From: Bacteroidales bacterium
GTDB taxonomy: Bacteria > Bacteroidota > Bacteroidia > Bacteroidales > UBA932
Direction: 5' to 3'
NCBI GenBank assembly: GCA_024401945.1
Contig: JAKSKC010000086.1
Location: 1-5,789, forward strand
Length of the DNA: 5,789 bases
The position numbers and the translations under genes are program-made. The stretch's first letter is position 1. Every line of letters begins with the position of its first letter. Positions 5,081 through 5,789 of the stretch are shown here, piece by piece. Below the pieces are notes generated by a model that did not search any database, had not been told where the DNA came from, and saw only the letters and a list, made by a program, of their open reading frames with translations.

Positions 5081-5789
5081 GATGATGCGACTATATTTGC
5101 TACTGTCGCCCTTGTGCGGCCGAGTCCTCCCTTATCCTCCGGATGAACCCTGTTCGTAAGGATGATGACGGCTACTTTCGCATCCAGGTCCATGATCATC
5201 GATGTTCCGGTGTAACCTGTATGACAGAGGGTATGCTCCCTTGAGAACAGGTCCCCGCGCAGTCCTGCGCTTCCGCTCCTGCAGTCCCATCCGAGCGCCC
5301 TGCCCACTTCCGGGTTGTTCTCTTCAGGTACGGTGGCCATTGTCTTGACTGTCAGCGGAGAAAGTATCCTGCGTCCTCCGACGGCTCCCCCGTTCATGAT
5401 TGCGGCGGCCATTATCTCCAGGTCATGGACATTGGAGAATACTCCCGCGTTGCCGGAATTTCCGAGGTTGAGCCTCCTGGCGATAGGGTCGTGCACCTGT
5501 CCGCGGAGAGGCATTCCGTCCTCCTGGACCTCGGTCGGCGCTATATTGGAGAGCTGCTCCGCAGTGAACTCCGTTCCTATAGGGAAATATGAGGTGCTGT
5601 TCATCCCGAGAGCCTCGAAGACGTTCCTGCGGGCATAGTCGCAGAGGCGCTGGCCGGTTATCTTCTCGAGGACATTCTGCAGGGTGATGAAGTTGAGACA
5701 GCTGTAGATGTAGTCCGTACCGGGACGGAAATGGCGTTTGGACTTCGTGCAGATATAATCGATCAGGGCTTTTGGGTCCCCCTCCGGGT
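5062..5789 (-). CDS. beta-lactamase-fold serine hydrolase, C-terminal part (cut by window edge)
   Basis: The frame is open from the right edge to a TAA at 5064-5062, giving 241 residues; the true start is beyond the window, so the internal ATG at 5604 should not be used. It belongs to the class C beta-lactamase/penicillin-binding esterase superfamily. The visible part has FRPGTDYIYSCLNFI at about 20-34 (the Tyr-containing second motif region), GNAGVFSN at about 112-119, and HTGYTGTS at about 189-196, which replaces the Lys-Thr-Gly box of true beta-lactamases. An NRVHP motif follows near the C-terminus. The nucleophile motif SxxK is outside the window, so activity cannot be confirmed. The HTG box and NRVHP tail resemble Bacteroidetes serine hydrolases, including ones fused behind a family 3 glycoside hydrolase, so a longer fusion protein is possible. 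Likely substrates are peptidoglycan fragments or esters (inference). Its stop lies 48 bases before the TPR gene, which has its own promoter-like site. Confidence 0.88.
   Translation of the reverse strand, partial: PEGDPKALIDYICTKSKRHFRPGTDYIYSCLNFITLQNVLEKITGQRLCDYARRNVFEALGMNSTSYFPIGTEFTAEQLSNIAPTEVQEDGMPLRGQVHDPIARRLNLGNSGNAGVFSNVHDLEIMAAAIMNGGAVGGRRILSPLTVKTMATVPEENNPEVGRALGWDCRSGSAGLRGDLFSREHTLCHTGYTGTSMIMDLDAKVAVIILTNRVHPEDKGGLGRTRATVANIVASSCNSLQ

Noticed and set aside
5602..5604. The ATG at 5604 as start of the serine hydrolase
   Set aside because: The frame continues upstream to the window edge with conserved family sequence (FRPGTDYIYS, then LEKITGQRL), so this Met is internal (the GMNST region).
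1..5789. CRISPR arrays, tRNA or rRNA genes, insertion sequences, toxin-antitoxin pairs
   Set aside because: No repeat-spacer pattern, RNA gene, transposase or terminal repeat could be seen; nearly all of the window is accounted for by conserved coding sequence.

Overview
This window looks like chromosomal core DNA of a member of the Bacteroidetes, probably the order Bacteroidales. Four things support this. YebC opens with MGRAFEFRK and KRWGHMA instead of the MAGHSKW opening of most bacteria. The single-helix TPR protein, the DAP decarboxylase and the serine hydrolase (with an NRVHP motif near its C-terminus) resemble Bacteroidales proteins as I know them. Two AT-rich gene starts carry TACATTTG, which fits the Bacteroidetes -7 promoter consensus TAnnTTTG. 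Most genes lack a Shine-Dalgarno sequence. Genus cannot be fixed from this sequence alone.

Layout, left to right: (1) 1-3011, minus strand: a tightly packed operon transcribed right to left, lysA (diaminopimelate decarboxylase), then ffh (signal recognition particle GTPase), then a secreted 5'-nucleotidase/cyclic phosphodiesterase-type metallophosphoesterase cut by the left edge. lysA and ffh overlap by 8 bases, ffh and the nucleotidase by 1 base. (2) 3012-3163: an AT-rich divergent intergenic region with a promoter-like box for lysA and a perfect 12-bp inverted repeat. (3) 3164-3496, plus strand: a small solo AraC-type DNA-binding protein, the only plus-strand gene. (4) 3497-3580: a short convergent gap with an 11-bp hairpin that probably terminates transcription. 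(5) 3581-5013, minus strand: a membrane-anchored TPR protein followed 2 bases later by yebC, whose start has an unusually good Shine-Dalgarno sequence. (6) 5062-5789, minus strand: the C-terminal part of a beta-lactamase-fold serine hydrolase cut by the right edge. No stretch over 300 bases lacks a gene.

How the genes work together: lysA makes lysine from meso-diaminopimelate, which is also a peptidoglycan precursor. ffh targets nascent membrane proteins, and the nucleotidase acts outside the cytoplasm. The grouping looks like co-transcription of housekeeping functions, not a single pathway. The TPR protein and YebC form a second small operon with a likely promoter of its own. I found no convincing defence, mobile or other novel multi-gene system. 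The least explained region is the 3012-3170 divergent spacer, with its inverted repeat, an A6G6 run and a stop-free upstream frame in front of the solo AraC gene.
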